Below, piece by piece: positions 43,901-58,900 of a stretch of 64,000 nt of DNA (position 1 is the first letter of the stretch; each line of letters starts with the position of its first letter). The notes beneath the pieces are model-generated. The model did no database searches, was not told the DNA's origin, and saw nothing but the letters and a program-made list of their open reading frames with translations. The stretch lies in the NCBI RefSeq assembly GCF_000524195.1, contig NW_020170384.1, positions 1,736,517 to 1,800,516 on the forward strand, in the 5' to 3' direction. The position numbers and the translations under genes are program-made. This DNA is from Echinococcus granulosus. Taxonomy: Eukaryota; Platyhelminthes; Cestoda; Cyclophyllidea; Taeniidae.

Positions 43901-46900
43901 GTAAAGGTAATGCCTGCTGTAGATGCTTAAGTGGAATGCTAAAGGGGAAAGAGCAAAATAACATCTCGTAGAAGAAAATGCAGCACAAAAAGACGTCTAA
44001 CAGTTGTTCTCTAATTGCCTGCTTTTCTATTTAATGATGTCTTGGCACCTCGATTTAGATGTCCTAACGCAATAAATTCCCTCATGTATTGGTAATAAAT
44101 GACAAGAGACTTGGCTCAAAGACGCCGGCATCGAATTTCACCGTAATTAAGTCATCCTTGGTCATCATAAATTGCGGGAAGTTCTAGGAGCTTTGTCAGA
44201 AATAGCTGAGAGATCGGTTAATCATAATGTTTGTGGTCAATTTATTTCAAACAGTGATTAGTTCCACAAAATTCTCCTGGATCCACATATGGAAACAGTA
44301 CTGCTGACATCTATGCTGATTGCTGCTGTGGCGCGTACCTTGTTTGGATGGCCACACAAAATGTCATCTGGTCCGATGATCATAATTGGACCAAACAGAC
44401 TAATTAGGCACAAATACGGAGATTTGTGACAGTAAAATACTACATTGGGATTAAGTTGGGTGGCATGATAGTCGTCTTCGAATAATATCGCGATGGTAGG
44501 TCTAATGAACTCCTAATACGCTTAACAATACCGAACTAATCAGCTAACTTCGAGTGAAGTCAACGTTTAAGATGTCTGCGAGTCCTCAACCCACCATCGG
44601 TGGTCTTACACGCAGTCATTTCGTTCATGCACGAAGTAAGATTGCAAATCATGCGGTTAAAGTTTAAGTAGATTGGTCAGTACACGTTCCGTGAGCCACC
44701 GGGCGCGTGACAGGAACAACGTGACAAACTGACAAACGCGATGCCTACGGCACTAAACCTGCAACTGCGATGCATCAATGTATATCTTAACTGTGTATTT
44801 AACCATGAGAGCTTCTAATTCTACCATGTGCTTTGCGTGCCGATAGTTTTCCAACACTTGCACAATCAGTTCCAGGTTCACATGATTCATAACATCTTCG
44901 GGGGCGTCTTTTATCTGCTGTGAATAAATAAACCTCCAGAGACCCACTACAGAATGGACATTAAAACTGTTTCAATATTATAGATGGTGCTGATATAGGC
45001 CGTACCGATTACGATTGAGCTTGGATGTCTCGCGTCGCTGAATTTCAGCAATGCGCGCATTGGAGAAGGGTTGATCACCAACTCTGCTGCCCTCATTGCG
45101 TTTAGTCATGAATTTGAGAAACTCGAATTTGAGTGTTTCCACCTGAGTCTGCCGTTTAATCGCATCAAAGCGCTGTTTTGCATCCTCAACCGCCTTCTCA
45201 ATGTCCGCATGATTGGCAATTGCTTGATCAACATTTATAGCCGAGGTGTCTCCCGTAATGATGTTGGTTGTACGCTCCAGGCGTTGCTCCTGCTCGTCCA
45301 ACCACGCGTCCAGTTCCGCCATCTCCTCATAGAGTTTCTAGAAGCGGAGATAAGAAGACGTATATTAACGATTGACTAGACAATGCCACAATAAAACGAT
45401 AATTATTTAAACACGCACTTAACTAATACAGAGTCTTCAGTTTCCGCAGGTTTTATCACCACCTTAGACGCACGATCATTCCTACTGCCTCTATCGGAAT
45501 GAATCAGATCGCCACAACATATGCTACTCATATTTATGGTTGATTTCTTAGGTCTAATGCCAAGGTCGTACTAAACCGCTTTCTTACTTTCGGATAAGCC
45601 ATCATATGTCCATCCGTTTTAAAAATCATGATCATTTCCTCTAAGAGCCACCTAATTTATCACTCCTCAAATTATCGTCATATCACTTCCTGCACGAAGG
45701 TTTTAACTTAGCTCGTCAAAAAAATCCCGCAGATCCGGATAAGATAGTGTCATAAGCAATAATTTGGCGGTGGGAAAAGATTTAGGCTAATTTTTTTAGG
45801 TCACATAAAGTAATACCAAAAACTGAGAGATATTTAAGGGCAGGAATGGAAATTACGTGCCCTCATTACTTCCGAGGTTTAATTTAATATTAGATGTTCT
45901 CGATGCCAGTTATTTACCAAATCTTAGAATAGCTACTTCCTGCTATGTCCAGAGCATATTTTGAAGGGAGGTGGAGACAAATTCAAGCAACAGCAGTAAG
46001 CATTTTGAAAGCAGTCGGCTAAGCTATCCTTAATTCTTACTAAAGAGCGCCATTTGTGTATCTTTAAAGTGGTAATTAGGGACCTATCAGCACTCCAGAG
46101 TTCCAACACATCCTTGAAGAGGTAACAGGGGATAAAAATGGAGACGGCGGATGGAGGTTGGATTCCTACCGTGCTATTTTTAGCCCCAGTACCACAACAG
46201 ACGATCCCAAATGAATTGTTGGGTAAGTAGAGCATCAAGACAAGTCCGGTTCTGATAAAATCAACATTTGTCGGAAAAGAGAGACGTTGACTGCCATATC
46301 TTCATCTAAGGGAAATAGGGAAGACTCACAAATACCACCTAATTTTTGTGTTCGGGCGTATTCCACCTCCAAAAATAAACCCATAGATTAACTGGGATGA
46401 TTCTCGAGAACTCTAGCAGGAGATTAAAGAAATTTTGTTAAATAGGGATTATCTTTCGATTTTTACATAGCCCAGCCGAGCGACACAACCTTCCACTCGA
46501 TAACACATTATGCCTTTATCCTGCCTCATTCACTAAAACTACTTCAGCATTCTGCATAAATATTTCTGTCTTAGGCATTGATTTTCGGAACGGCCCTCTC
46601 TTCGACTGGTTTGTTTTGTCAACATATGCGTTGTCGTTTGAATCCCATTTCACGGATGAATGATCCAACCTATAACTAACTGAGCTTTGCCTAACAACTT
46701 TCCCCTGCCCTCGTCTGTTTACGCGATCTAGGACAAAGGACGGGATGGGAGATTTAAAACTACATCTGGAAGAGCATGGTATTGACGAACCACTTCCATA
46801 ACACGAAGTGCACGCCAACAGTAGGCAAACAAGAGAGTGATTCAAACATCCCACCCCATCAATTATGTCACGTGGATCATGCATGCCAATGCATCTGCCT

Positions 46901-49900
46901 TCATGGCTTCTATGGGACTCCAGTTTCCTTCTTTACTAGCCCTTCGAAAGAATCACTGTGTCACGGGACAAAACGTAAATATATTGTAAATTGCAAATAA
47001 AACGATTTCCAAGCTGGCTTGCAGTGCGTTCAAATAAACTTTACAGGTGGAATGGTCCCATATTTAAGAGACTGATTTGACACTTAAAGCAATTCGAATT
47101 GTATTAAGATCATTGCAAAATTTTCATGCTCACTTTGCAGAGATTTTATAAAAAGTCAAAGGGAAAAATACCGTACTCTGAGATCCAGGTTCTTTTCGTA
47201 GAGACTGTTTCTTGAACCCCACAAGGACTGCATTTGAGACCACGCGGTTTCCAGTTTCTCTGTCGACTTTTGAATGACTATCTTTGAGGAAGGAATAGAG
47301 TTGGAAAGGTCCTGTCCTGCTCTAAAGAAAATGAGGAAGTGAAACAGGAAATAGGTTGCATTACTGCACCAAGGCAATATAAACATAGGTTACAAAAAAC
47401 GAACAAATAAGTGAAAGAACTCGGGTAAGGCTATCTTCCCACCTGTTTCGTCAATTTATGTACCAAGATCGGTCAGACAAAACTAAAAGGTTTCCCAAAC
47501 TCCTCAGTAGGCACCATAAACTCCTTTACTTTAAATGAAATCAGAAGAACTTGTTTTTATTTTACGTATTTACTCCCTTTCACTAACACTGTTTTCGAGC
47601 AAGTCCTACAGTCAAAAATGGGGTTTTATGTTTCTTCCATGAACAAGGTTGGTCGTGTTCTTCTATTGTATCTATCTAAAATAATATCCCTTTTCATACA
47701 AAACCTTGAAAAGTTGAAAAGCCTCCAGAGTTCATGCGCCAACTTTGAAAGGTTGTATTCCCTGGCGGCAGTCTCCCCGCTTGCGACACATAGTGGAGAC
47801 GGTATGCGTGACGCAAACATGGAAATAAAGCGCCTACCGAAAGGTAGCAGTGGCAGTGCAATTGGAAGACTTAAAGCAGTGTCCCCCTTTTTGACGTTCC
47901 ATTCAACAAAAAGGGAGGAACGAATTTACTCGGATCGATTCGTCCCTTGCTCATGGGCAGATAATTGCAACTGATGTCTAAGGACAAGGCATTGAAGAGC
48001 TTCATAAATAGAGTCCAATGGTAATTGGCTTGCGGTTAGGGATAATGAGCCATACAAAGTAAAGCCAAGTAGGCACTGAGCAGTAGTGGTTGATAATAAT
48101 AATGTTTCCTTTCGTCAGTTGAGTGGACAGGGAACATTTTCCTGCAAAATTATCCCCTATATTGTTGCATTCAAAAGTAGGTCATTCCGATCAAGGCGCG
48201 CTCTGGAAATGAAACATACTAACATTTAACTTCCTCTTCCCCATTAAAGTTGTGAGAAACAAAAACCAGACAAATTTAGACCGCATTTGCCGTTCGAAAA
48301 CTCAAATACTAGAGTGTGAAGAAGTAGCAACAGCGCCATTGACCACTTGAAATCCAAGAGATAAATGGAATTGGCAGACTGTTTCGTCATCTAGAAACAT
48401 TTTCACGTGTTTATAAGGTGGTACTAATATCCAGTCTGTTTTAACTGATTATGAATCTGATTTTAACTGAAAAAAAAATAAATACAAACAGGTTGTCCGC
48501 TGCAATACGTTTATTGTTTGTTTAAATCTTGGTTTTGGTAAGGGGCCACGTAGGGGCTCCGCTACCACATCCGCAGGGCTGCTTGGCCTCCAGCTCTTCT
48601 GTATGTAGAAAATACATATTCTCTCCGAGTACTGTGGCTTCATTTGTCTTCAGGGAACTCTCGGAGTATCTCACCTACTGGTATGTGCTTCACTTATGCA
48701 AACTTTAGATAATGAGAAACTGCATTCTTTAAGTGGCTTATGAAACATACACCCGGTCTATTTGAAACTAAAAAGGTTTAAGGTGGTTTAAAAGTGGATA
48801 AATGTAAGTTGTTTATTGGTCGGTGGGTACTGAAACGAGACAACAGCAAAAACGTCCTAAAGTTACGAGCATTGAAACTGAGTCAGTTTGTTAATTACAG
48901 CTTACGAGAACGTCATAAATTTTGTCATCCAAATTGTTGAAAAAATGAAATATGCCTTCAACTATTGCCTACGTATTGAGGCATATGGAACAGAAATTAA
49001 TAAGAGAGAAGCCTTTAAGCTTAAGCGCATGGATTAGGCAGATATGTCATCGTGACAGAGCTATACGGGGTGGTAAGCCCTCATTGATTATAGCCGGAGT
49101 ACAGTCAGACATTGTTAGTCAGAATGGCCTGCATCTGTCACAATGAACGGGTGCGTCTGTGGTTTTATGGAATCTTTGTGCCGCTTATACTGTGATGGCA
49201 AGCCCAGTGGCACTGTCTAGACACTTGAACGGTATCGGCATTTAACCTGCGGCTGCTCAACCGTGCATCAGTGAGGATCCCAGTTCACAGTCCCGACAGT
49301 CAGGCGTGCGGAACTCCTAGGTCTTGACGTTAGATCGACGCCTAACTCACGCGGAGAAATTGTACACGAAAGGCACGTCTCCGTAAAAATGTTGAACATG
49401 GTGAATCATTTACCAGCATGCATGCTGCATATTAAGAGGGCTATTCGCTTTTGATAATCGCATAAGTGGTGAATGCTGCAATTAATTAAAAATCCAGAAC
49501 TCCCAATCTCATCATTATTGTTAATGAAGTGTGGGTTCCTAAAAGAACTCTCTCTAAAGTCACGATTTTAGTAACGATGACAAAGTATAGTGCACTTTCG
49601 TAAGGTGGTTTATTTGTGCTACCCAAACTCTTACTCTGAAGCTAACGAGAGGAATATGTGGTATAATAGAGGCGGTTTATACTCCTTAAAGTGTGTGCTT
49701 CTCTTGCATTGATTCAAAATCCTGTTTGACTTTAACGTCCCTCATAAAAAAGGTAGTATGGCAGCAATCGTCACCTGATAATCTCTTCCCTCTCTGGCGT
49801 GCGCTTGGTGATTTGTAAGCGTATCTGTCTGTGGGTATCGAGGAGGCTATGGGCCTCGCTGAGGTCAATGGGAATCTCCTGGACAGCCAACATTGCAAGG

Positions 49901-52900
49901 CGTTGTTTGTCAGCCCAGCCACAGAGGAGGTCGCATCGTGACTGCCACTGGGTCACTTTCTGAGCCTCTGAGAGTCGCTGTCGCTCTCCACCCACTGCTA
50001 TCTGTAGCGAGTTCCAAGCAGTCTCAAGGCGCTTCCATTGTTTTTCCACCTCTGGTGCGCGGTCTGGACAGTCCTGTTTCAGGCGGTCGCACTCTCTGTG
50101 GACAGGAAAATCATTTGACGGGTTCTCACACACGGTGGATAATGAGGAAGTACCCAAATATGTCATTATTCTAGACACTAAGAAAACAGTAGAGAATAAT
50201 AACCTGTTTAAGAAAGGGTACCTACTTCTAGCCTTTTGATTTGGCCAAAACACAATAGAGGTAGGCATTAACTTCCCAGACTCCTAAAATTTTAAACCCC
50301 TTCTTTGGCAATCTTGTGCTTAGAAGGGTTCAGATGCGATTTCTTTGTAGTTGGTAAAAAACTCGTGGAAAAGTTTAGTGTGCTTTTGTCTGAATTGAAA
50401 TGTGTATTGATAAATAATTCACAGCCTACTAAGTAGACGGAGGAAGTCTGCGGTTTTTTGCGTGATTCGCTACATTGACTTCTTTCATCTTGCAGGGACT
50501 TGTAAAATATACTAGTTTTTATGCGTTATGAAGCATTGCTGGTCTATCGCTCCTTTTCGATGTACTTTATATTACTCTACTCCCTTTCTGTACTCCACAT
50601 AAGAGAACATAAAATCCCTGTTGATCTACCATCCATACAGTACCTCCAAGACCCCACTCTATCCCCAGATGATTATCCTTCCTTTGCGAGCAATGAATTG
50701 CACAGCGAAAATTCCCTTTGAGGTAGATTTACTCGATGCAATACGACTTGAGGGTTTGCGAGAAGAACGTCTCCCTCTGGAACAGCTGAAATTGGTCGGG
50801 CAGTTGGAAAAAATATTCCTAGCTTTACATGAAAACGCAAGAACTCATGCCAAACACTACGAAAAAGTACTCGAAAGAAGACAATCGGGATGAAGGAAGG
50901 AATGTCACACTTCTTCTTGGCACTGGCATTAGGTGATCACATGATTACATGCGAAAGAGAACAGACTGCTGTGAAATAAAAGCGAGATAGAAACGGAGGC
51001 GGCTAGCGCTAGGCTGTTTGTTTTTAGCGACAAAGTCTTCCGCGAAAGTGTCCTTCGCAGTCAGCCTCTCATTAAAAAAGCCCTGTAGATTGCAATAGTG
51101 ATAATTCCAATGAATAAAAAGTATCAGACGCTTTCACCTGTTGACTTTTGTTTGACTCAAATTTAAAACCAAATCATTAGTCCAAATGTTTTAAACTAGT
51201 GTTTAAATTGTTTTTATGCTGCCACGACGAGATTTAAAGCTAGTAGTGATGTCAAGGCAACGAGAGCTGGAACTCTTACATAAAAGAACATTAGGATGGA
51301 CAAAATAGCATGCTTGTGCTCAAAATATTTATAACTTAAGCAGCTCAAATTCACTTAATACTAGAAAACCTCTAGCTTATGCCACTTGGAAAATGGCTGG
51401 GGCATAAAAGAGATGCATTTTCAAGCCCTAGTAACTGCTACCATTTCGCCATTTCCACCAATACTCGAATAGAGGATGTCTAACTTGTGATTGGAATGCT
51501 GGCCAGGTTATGAGTACAAACAGCACATAGACGCTGATTCCAACTACTGTTGAAGTAACTTTTTTATTACTAATCTGTCCACTGATTTCACACCAATGGC
51601 TCTTGTGTCTTTCATTCCTTTCATGTGCACTTGTTTATAGTGTCCTTCAAAACGATTATAAGGATTTGGATTTTTATCGTAAATGGTATTTGTGTTAAAC
51701 GACCCAGAATTCCGCAGAAAAATGTTGCATTTACGTTTTTACTATAAACATAGCCAGAGATTAAAATGACCTATTATTAACTTTTAAAGAAATAAATACT
51801 CATTCTGCATTAGTGGGTGTTAATACATGCACTTTTTTTCTAGTTAGTTAAATTGTACATCCAACTTACTGTTCCTGTTTTTCGACTTGTTTCTTCATAG
51901 CATTAACTTCTCGTCGCAGTTTCTCTTGCTCATTGAGAGCCCTTTCAAGGCCAGTGGAGGTCTGAGGATTTATCTCAGGTCGTGTGGCTTTCAGACTGGA
52001 AATACGACCGAGTAGAGCGGCACTCTTCTTATTGTCACGAGCTTCGGGCGACTTGTCTACAATCCACTCAAGCAGATCGTCCACATCGGACATGTAAACA
52101 TGTATTCGCATTGCGGATTGAAGATTCTACAAGATCCTCATTGTTAAATGGTTCATGCGCCAAAAAGGGGAAAAGAAAGTCGGTTCGACTTACCTCCCTC
52201 CTTCGTTTCATGCAAGTACGCACAGAGGCCCACCTTTGTGTTAGTTCAACCTGTCTCTCCTGTACGGTTTTCATGTCGAGTTGAACATCACTACGTAGAT
52301 TGAGAAGCTCCTGCGGTACAGATGTCCATCCATCCGACTCTTGCATCCGTGACTTCTTTACTCTTTGCTCTTCCGTATCAACTTTGCCCATCAGGTCGTC
52401 AGCAGTTTCTGTGAGCTGTTTGGCGCGGTTAGTCAGATTTGTTAAATGGGAGGTGCCCGAATTGGAAGTGCTCTAAGTGCGTAAAATACTTGTCAAAGCA
52501 CTTTTTACTTATTAGCAGAATAAGTAGTCTCTAATTCAAGGCCGCCCTTACTTCCATCCGCTCAGTAAATTTGGCCAAGAGAGTTTCACATTCGTCCAGA
52601 TCCACACCGTAGTCTCTGCTTTCTATGTCAGCGTCAAAGCTGGATAAAAATTGGTTGAATTCATCGCCTTGTGTGTTGTACGCATTTATTTTTATCCTCA
52701 GTTTTAGACGAACTTCAATTAGCTCCAGGTATGCTGATAGGACATCAAAATTGGTTAGGAGATTCGCCTTCAATAGTAAAAAAATTATTTGCATCAATTG
52801 CACTTAGATATGATTCCAACTTTGACAAAAATTGCATTCTTGTGTATAAGGGCGCTAAAGCTTTCTGGAGGTGTCAGGCAGGAAATCTGTCCGATTGTTA

Positions 52901-55900
52901 AATTTAGCTGGTTCAGACGAGATCTTGACTTTGATTTAAGCTTGCCTTTTACTATTAATATTTAATACCTAAATTAAAAATATCTTTAGAATGCTATAAA
53001 AGATAATGGAACCTTAGTACCTTGAAGAAAACTATTAATCGTCAAAATCAAGTAACAAAGAAGGCCAAAACTAACCATTTCTCTATTCAGGTTTGCCTGC
53101 ATGTCCTTTTGATTTGGATTTTTAGTGCTACCTTGGTGCTTCTCAACAAGTTTGCGCAGATCGTCGCTCACGATTGCCTGGGTTCTCTCCTCAGGTGGCA
53201 CAAAGTTGTTGACGTTTGCGTCGTCTGTGAAAGAACGCTGCTGCAATCGCGCTGAGAGCTGACCAATCGTGCTTCGTCTAAAGGCTGAAACATCATCACG
53301 TAGACGGGAGACATTCTGCAGGGCCGCTTTAGTGCCACTGGAATCTGTCATTGGTGCTAGCTTGGAAACTGGATAAAGATGGGCCTTAATCCACTCCTGT
53401 GCTTCTTGAATGTCATGGACATGCTACCGTGGAAAAAAAAACAAATTAAACACCTCCACGCAATGAAGGTTTGGCCTTCATAAACGCGTCCATACCTGAA
53501 GATACATATGCTCGGTGATCAGACATGTACCCACAGCACCGACTCGTGACTCCAATTCGGATTTCTGGTTCATGAGTTGATTGGCTAAATGGGAAGCCTC
53601 CTGAAGAGTCCCAAGGTCGCTTAGAAGGGATTTGGTCTTCCGAGAATCGTCGTTGGTCAGTTTATTTACTTTTTCTACAATCTCGTCAATTTTGGGACTT
53701 TGGGCTGCCAGACAAGAAGCCAACTCGGATAGCGATTTCAGTTGTCTCGTCGCAGTGTTTTGATCAAGATTTTGCAACTTAATGTACATTCAAAAGGAAA
53801 AAAAATTGTTAAGGTTGAAGACATTGTTAAGATCGTTTTCTTGCAAGTACCAAGGGATAGCAAAGGATGTAGACACGTAGCTACTTATACATTTGACCAT
53901 CATCATCTGTGCCTCTTTCATGGTGTAAGAGAGAACATAAACCGACTACTTTCTCGTCAGGAGCCTTGGCCGCTCTCCCTGGGCGGTTTTGTAAGAGTAG
54001 AAGGCTGACCCAATTCTTTGCATATTTGAAGGAATAATTCCTGCACATTAACACTAAATTACTATTCTGCAGGAATGAATAGGTAAACGGAAGTAACAGG
54101 AATGCTCCAGCGATTTGACAACGCCATGGTAGACCTGTCTATAGTACCTACATGAAGGTATGTAGGTACCTACTGCACAATTTCGGTAGCTGGATGAATC
54201 AAGGAAAGATGAGTAGGTGTCATTTGAATAAGAGGAGGAGGAGGAGGAGGCGGAGGCGGAAATGATACAGTAGATGGCTTTGCTTCCGGACATGTATTCC
54301 AACGAGAAGCGATTGCTAATAGGAATACTACGGCAACAGTTTAAAGCTAGGTACTTTTCTTCACTGCAATTCACAACGGAATTAAAACTCCTAGTACTTT
54401 GGAATTGACGAGATGTTCCACCAACGCCTAAATCAAGTCATTTTTTCTTCATACTAATTCAATCGCTGACGTTTCTGACTTATATGTGGCTCTTGAAGCA
54501 CAGATCGCATTATGATACTGGAAGTGGGATAGGGACCAAGAGGAGCAGCGTGGACGACGTTAAAGTGAATGGGGATGTGCAGTGGCATTATGCTACTCCT
54601 CCAGAACGGACAGGAAAGACTCGGGGTGCTAGAGTTATGTTTTTTGTGTAACAATGAAAAAAAAGTGACCGACAGTTAGCAGTTTACAGACTTTAAAGAA
54701 AAATAAGAGTAATTGCTGTCTTATAGTGTTTACTGAAATTTATTATTTAATCATGTGCTGACGGAACGTCTTTATCTCAACTCGAAATTAATGGCAATGA
54801 TCCGAGATAGAGACTCAACGTTGTCAAATATACAAAAAATGTACAAAGTGGATATAACGGTAGATCCATGCTACTCCATTAGTCTTGGGTGTCATCCATA
54901 AAATGAGTCAAATAATTTTATTTTAGACTGGAACACCCTAATTTTAAAAATATTTAACATTGTCATCATAAATCAAATATTATGCAGTCCTCAATAAAAT
55001 ACGTTGCAATTTTCTGGATTATTTTAAAAGCTGGACTGACGCTGAATGATTTTACGAAGTCAAGACGCACAGAGAGTCAACCGAAAAGCATTATATGCAC
55101 GGCACTAATTCGAAAAAAAGAGTTCAGCAAGGGGTTTAGACGTCTTATTCAGAAAAATCAACTTAACCTACTCACACAGGATCGTAAAATTGGAAAATTT
55201 TGCTCACGCTTGCATTGTGGAGCCGCAAATATTTTTAAAAATCACTGCTAATTAAGCTTTAAGAGTGAGATGGTTAAAATTTGATGGCAGACTCACGGCA
55301 GATGATTGAATGTCGAGAAGGGGACTGTTGAGCTGCTCCTTGAGCCAGTCATTTTCTACTCGCAAATCCTTTTCCAGTCGACGCCAGGTAATCATAAGTT
55401 GTATGGCATCCAAACGAGCCTGCGCCAACTGCGGCAGTGTAACCTCCACGGTGTTGGTTAACTCCTTCGCCTCATTGACCATCCTTGCACCCGCGAAGTG
55501 ACCTTTCTTCTCCGCCTCAGTAGCTGTCTTCAAGAGACTCTTCGCTCGAGCCCTCTGAGTCTCCTGAATGTCACGAGCTATTACCTAGAAGAAATCCGTC
55601 GCATTACTTTATCTATTAATGCAGAAGACAACCTAATTTTGAAGATTCTAACTTAGTAAGGATTTTTCAACCCTCGAATAAGAATTTTGACACTTGTTCT
55701 TGCCAACTTTGCTAGTTAACTAATTGAGAAGAAGATAGATCAGCCCATCAGTGTATACAAGTATATTCACGTCTAAGAGGACAATGGTAAACGTAGCAGT
55801 AAGTATATGTTCAAATAATTTTTCCATTTCATTTCCATTTCATTCATTTTCATGCTACAGTGACAGAAATCATTGCCTGTCTTGCAGAATAGAACAAGAA

Positions 55901-58900
55901 TAATACTCGGATTTGTTCTAAAAAATTTAAGAATATAGCCTTTTTAAGAGCTCACCTCATGTTTGTCTAGCAACCGCTTCAGTCCATTCTCGCCTCTATG
56001 GTAGTCATCGGACATCAACTGGGCCTCAGCATGTTTGGCTGCCTCTAAGGCCTCATCCATGAGCTGGCCCCACTTCACCAACTCGTTGGCCTCGTTCAGT
56101 CGCAATGCGCGCTCCGCACAGGTACTGCGAAGTTGCGTGGCCGCTGCTTGCAACTGCCCTACCATTTGACTCACCTTGGTCGCCTTCTTGGGATTCAAGC
56201 GAACCAATTGCTCGCCCTGTTCGCACAATCGGTCGACCATTTCTAGACCGATGTCAATCTGAGTGTAGAAAAGTCACATACTTCATTAATATTGACCTCA
56301 TTATTAATGAACATGTATTTATAAATCATTTAAGTCAGTTAGCAAAAAAGTGCTACACGAGCAATCGTTCTGTCAACCTGATTAAAAAAAAACTGTTTTA
56401 AATAGCCGTGCTTCCAAGTACTTGTAGGGAGAGGATGTTACTACAGCGTGAATTTCTAGAAAAATACCTAGGAACCTCAAACTAGTTTGAGGTGTGAGAT
56501 ATTAGCTTACGTCGACATTGAAGCGCCGATGCGCAGCCATCTTCCTGGCCATTCCATTCGACCCTTTGGGCCCACATGTTTGGTCATTCTCAGAGCCGGG
56601 AACGTTTTCCCCAAATCTTTTGAGTACAACACGCCAGTCATAGGTAATGGCAGCCAGCGATTGGTTTTCTTTCATCCACTTTAGACTTTCGTTGGCCGAC
56701 ACGAACCAGTTGTCACACTCCGTACGAGTCTCCACTTGTTCACGCATTTTTGCGATCATCTGACTTATCATTAATGCCCTAGCTTGAGTCTTGTCGAGTA
56801 GCTGTTTATCCTCCTTCACCTTGTCTGGTGTATAAATCTAAAAAGGGTATTTATTACATATAAATGGAGCATACAACCAAAGCCTACCTCTTTAGCTTCT
56901 TTGGAAGTCGTATGACACTGCTGGAGTTCATCAAATTGTTTTTTCATTGTATTTCGGTCTTCTAGACTCGAAGCCAAGGAATCGAGCATCGCCAGACAAG
57001 CTTGCGGTGATATTTCAGAGGGAGGAGCAGCATACTGCTGTATACCGTTCGTAGATGCTACAATCATTGGCTGGTCCGTCTAGAGAAACACAAAATTGAC
57101 GTGTGAGATTGTGAACAAACAAGCGAACTCACCTCATCGTCACTGTTATCAGAATCTGTTGCAAGACCGCGAAAAGCACTTTTAACAGCTTGTTGAGCTT
57201 GGCTTTGCACTGATTCTATCCAACGGTCCTCCTGTTTACCAGTAGTTGCAAAAGCCTGAAGTGAAGATGAATCCTCCATTAGATAACCCATAACCTTGGT
57301 CTATGTTCTACCTCTTTTGTGTGTCTATAGGGATGATTAGAACACGACATGTTCAAAAAGATAGGGACGAGTGAGAGATGTTATCTCAGAGAAACTGGGT
57401 CTTACCCTCCCAAAAAAGAAGCAATCTAACATAAAAAACCATAGCGATTACCAAATGGATCACAAACCTGCCGCTTCTCCTCAATATCAACTTGAATCTC
57501 CAGACGAGCAAGAATATCGGCAGCCCTCTTGAGTGCCTCATCTGCCTGTTTTATTTCACCCGGTACGGCCTTTCTCTCCATTGTTTCAGACTTCAACTGT
57601 TGCGCCTGTGACTGTAGTCGCGTCAGTTGCTGCTGTCGCAGTGGCAGTTCTGACTGGCAGTCGGTGAGACGTCGGCGCATGCGCACGATAAAGGCCCGCC
57701 GTTTCTCCCCACTTTCTCCGTCCGTCGTAGCTGATTTTCCCACCTTTAGCATGGCCAGCTTGCCTACTAGTCCTACCATTGCTGTGCCCACAATATGCGG
57801 CTTCAGCTCTTTCTCGACTCCATTTGACCAGTCGACAAGTTGGCGGCAGCCCTGAAGAGAGATATCCACAGGTCACCTTATTAGTGGAAGCGGGTCATTT
57901 TGGCTCCTTGGGTATCGGATAACAAACTGATGATATGAAACGAATGGTATACTCTAGCCAAAACTTGATTAGATCGGTGGAACTTCACGAAGACAGGACC
58001 ACTTTTACATTTGAACATATCAAATTCAGCAGTGACAGGGGATAGTAATAACTTATTTGGTGTCAGTTCTCATATATCACCGCCAACTCACCTCCAATAT
58101 GCGTTGTGCAGCTAGCTTTGATTCAAGCAACTCACGGCGTTCCTTCTGAAGCACCTTTGTTTCCCTTGTTACGGCTTCCAAATAACTCTGTAGCAAAAAA
58201 ATAAAGGAGTTTAAGAAAGGCAAAGAAAGACTGTGAAATTGCTCCCGGCTTACCATCTTGCTGTTTATTTGTTGAATTAAAGCAGATGTCTGCGTCTTGG
58301 GAACATTCGAGGCAAATGATTCAACCGCATTCTTTGCTTCTTCTTCAACTTTCTTCGTCTGTGCTTCAATAGCAGCAACATCCCGTTCGTTTGTCTGTAA
58401 CTCTCGTAAAAGAGCTTCCAATTCACTGACGGTCAACATTTTCCCCAGGTCGTCCCTTACGGAGGCCTAAAAGACAAATCCATTCAAATATGTTGGCGGC
58501 ATAAAAAGCTAAAATATAATTTTCTTGTTAAAATTGGATTGTTCTCTCACCTTTGACTTACGATTACTGATTTGGATAAGGAGACCGTCAACCTTGCTTA
58601 TAACCTCGTGGATGGTTGCAGCGAGTTCCAACAGTTTGGCATATCTACTAAGACTTTCCTGGACACGACTCCAGCGGTCGCAAATGTCGGCGGTACGTCC
58701 ATCCACATAGTCAGAAGTTTGCTTGTTCAAAACCACAATGGAATTATGCGTTCCCATTGGGGACTTGCGAAGTGACTGCAAAATTCTGTCGGAAAGCGAT
58801 CGGAAGTCGCGGATTGTGGCATCGTTCACCTTAATAGTGAAGTGAATATGCTGAAAACCACCATCTATATCAACTAACAATAAGAGGAAGAGGATAAAAC

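Larger units (their letters stand above)
47322..49774 (-). other. Spectrin intron of 2.5 kb
   Basis: It holds a copy of the LTR-like family (48.5 kb) and a copy of repeat family 2 (49.2 kb). No exon was recognised. Confidence 0.6.
53778..55296 (-). other. Spectrin intron of 1.5 kb
   Basis: It contains a GGA-repeat and an opposite-strand open frame at 54982-55251, both listed separately. No same-strand exon with matching phases was found. Confidence 0.6.

Noticed and set aside
44339..44410. Exon-like block with the donor AAG|gtacgc as the missing spectrin micro-exon
   Set aside because: Its open frame would start and end in phases that do not bridge the two flanking spectrin exons.
46516..46884. 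122-codon same-strand frame in a spectrin intron
   Set aside because: No acceptor or donor gives phases compatible with the neighbouring exons. The length is within chance expectation, despite a hydrophobic leader-like start.
50657..50893. Plus-strand frame after an acceptor-like site in a spectrin intron
   Set aside because: The acceptor looks good and the peptide is helical, but there is no upstream exon, promoter or family match. Kept only as a note on that intron.
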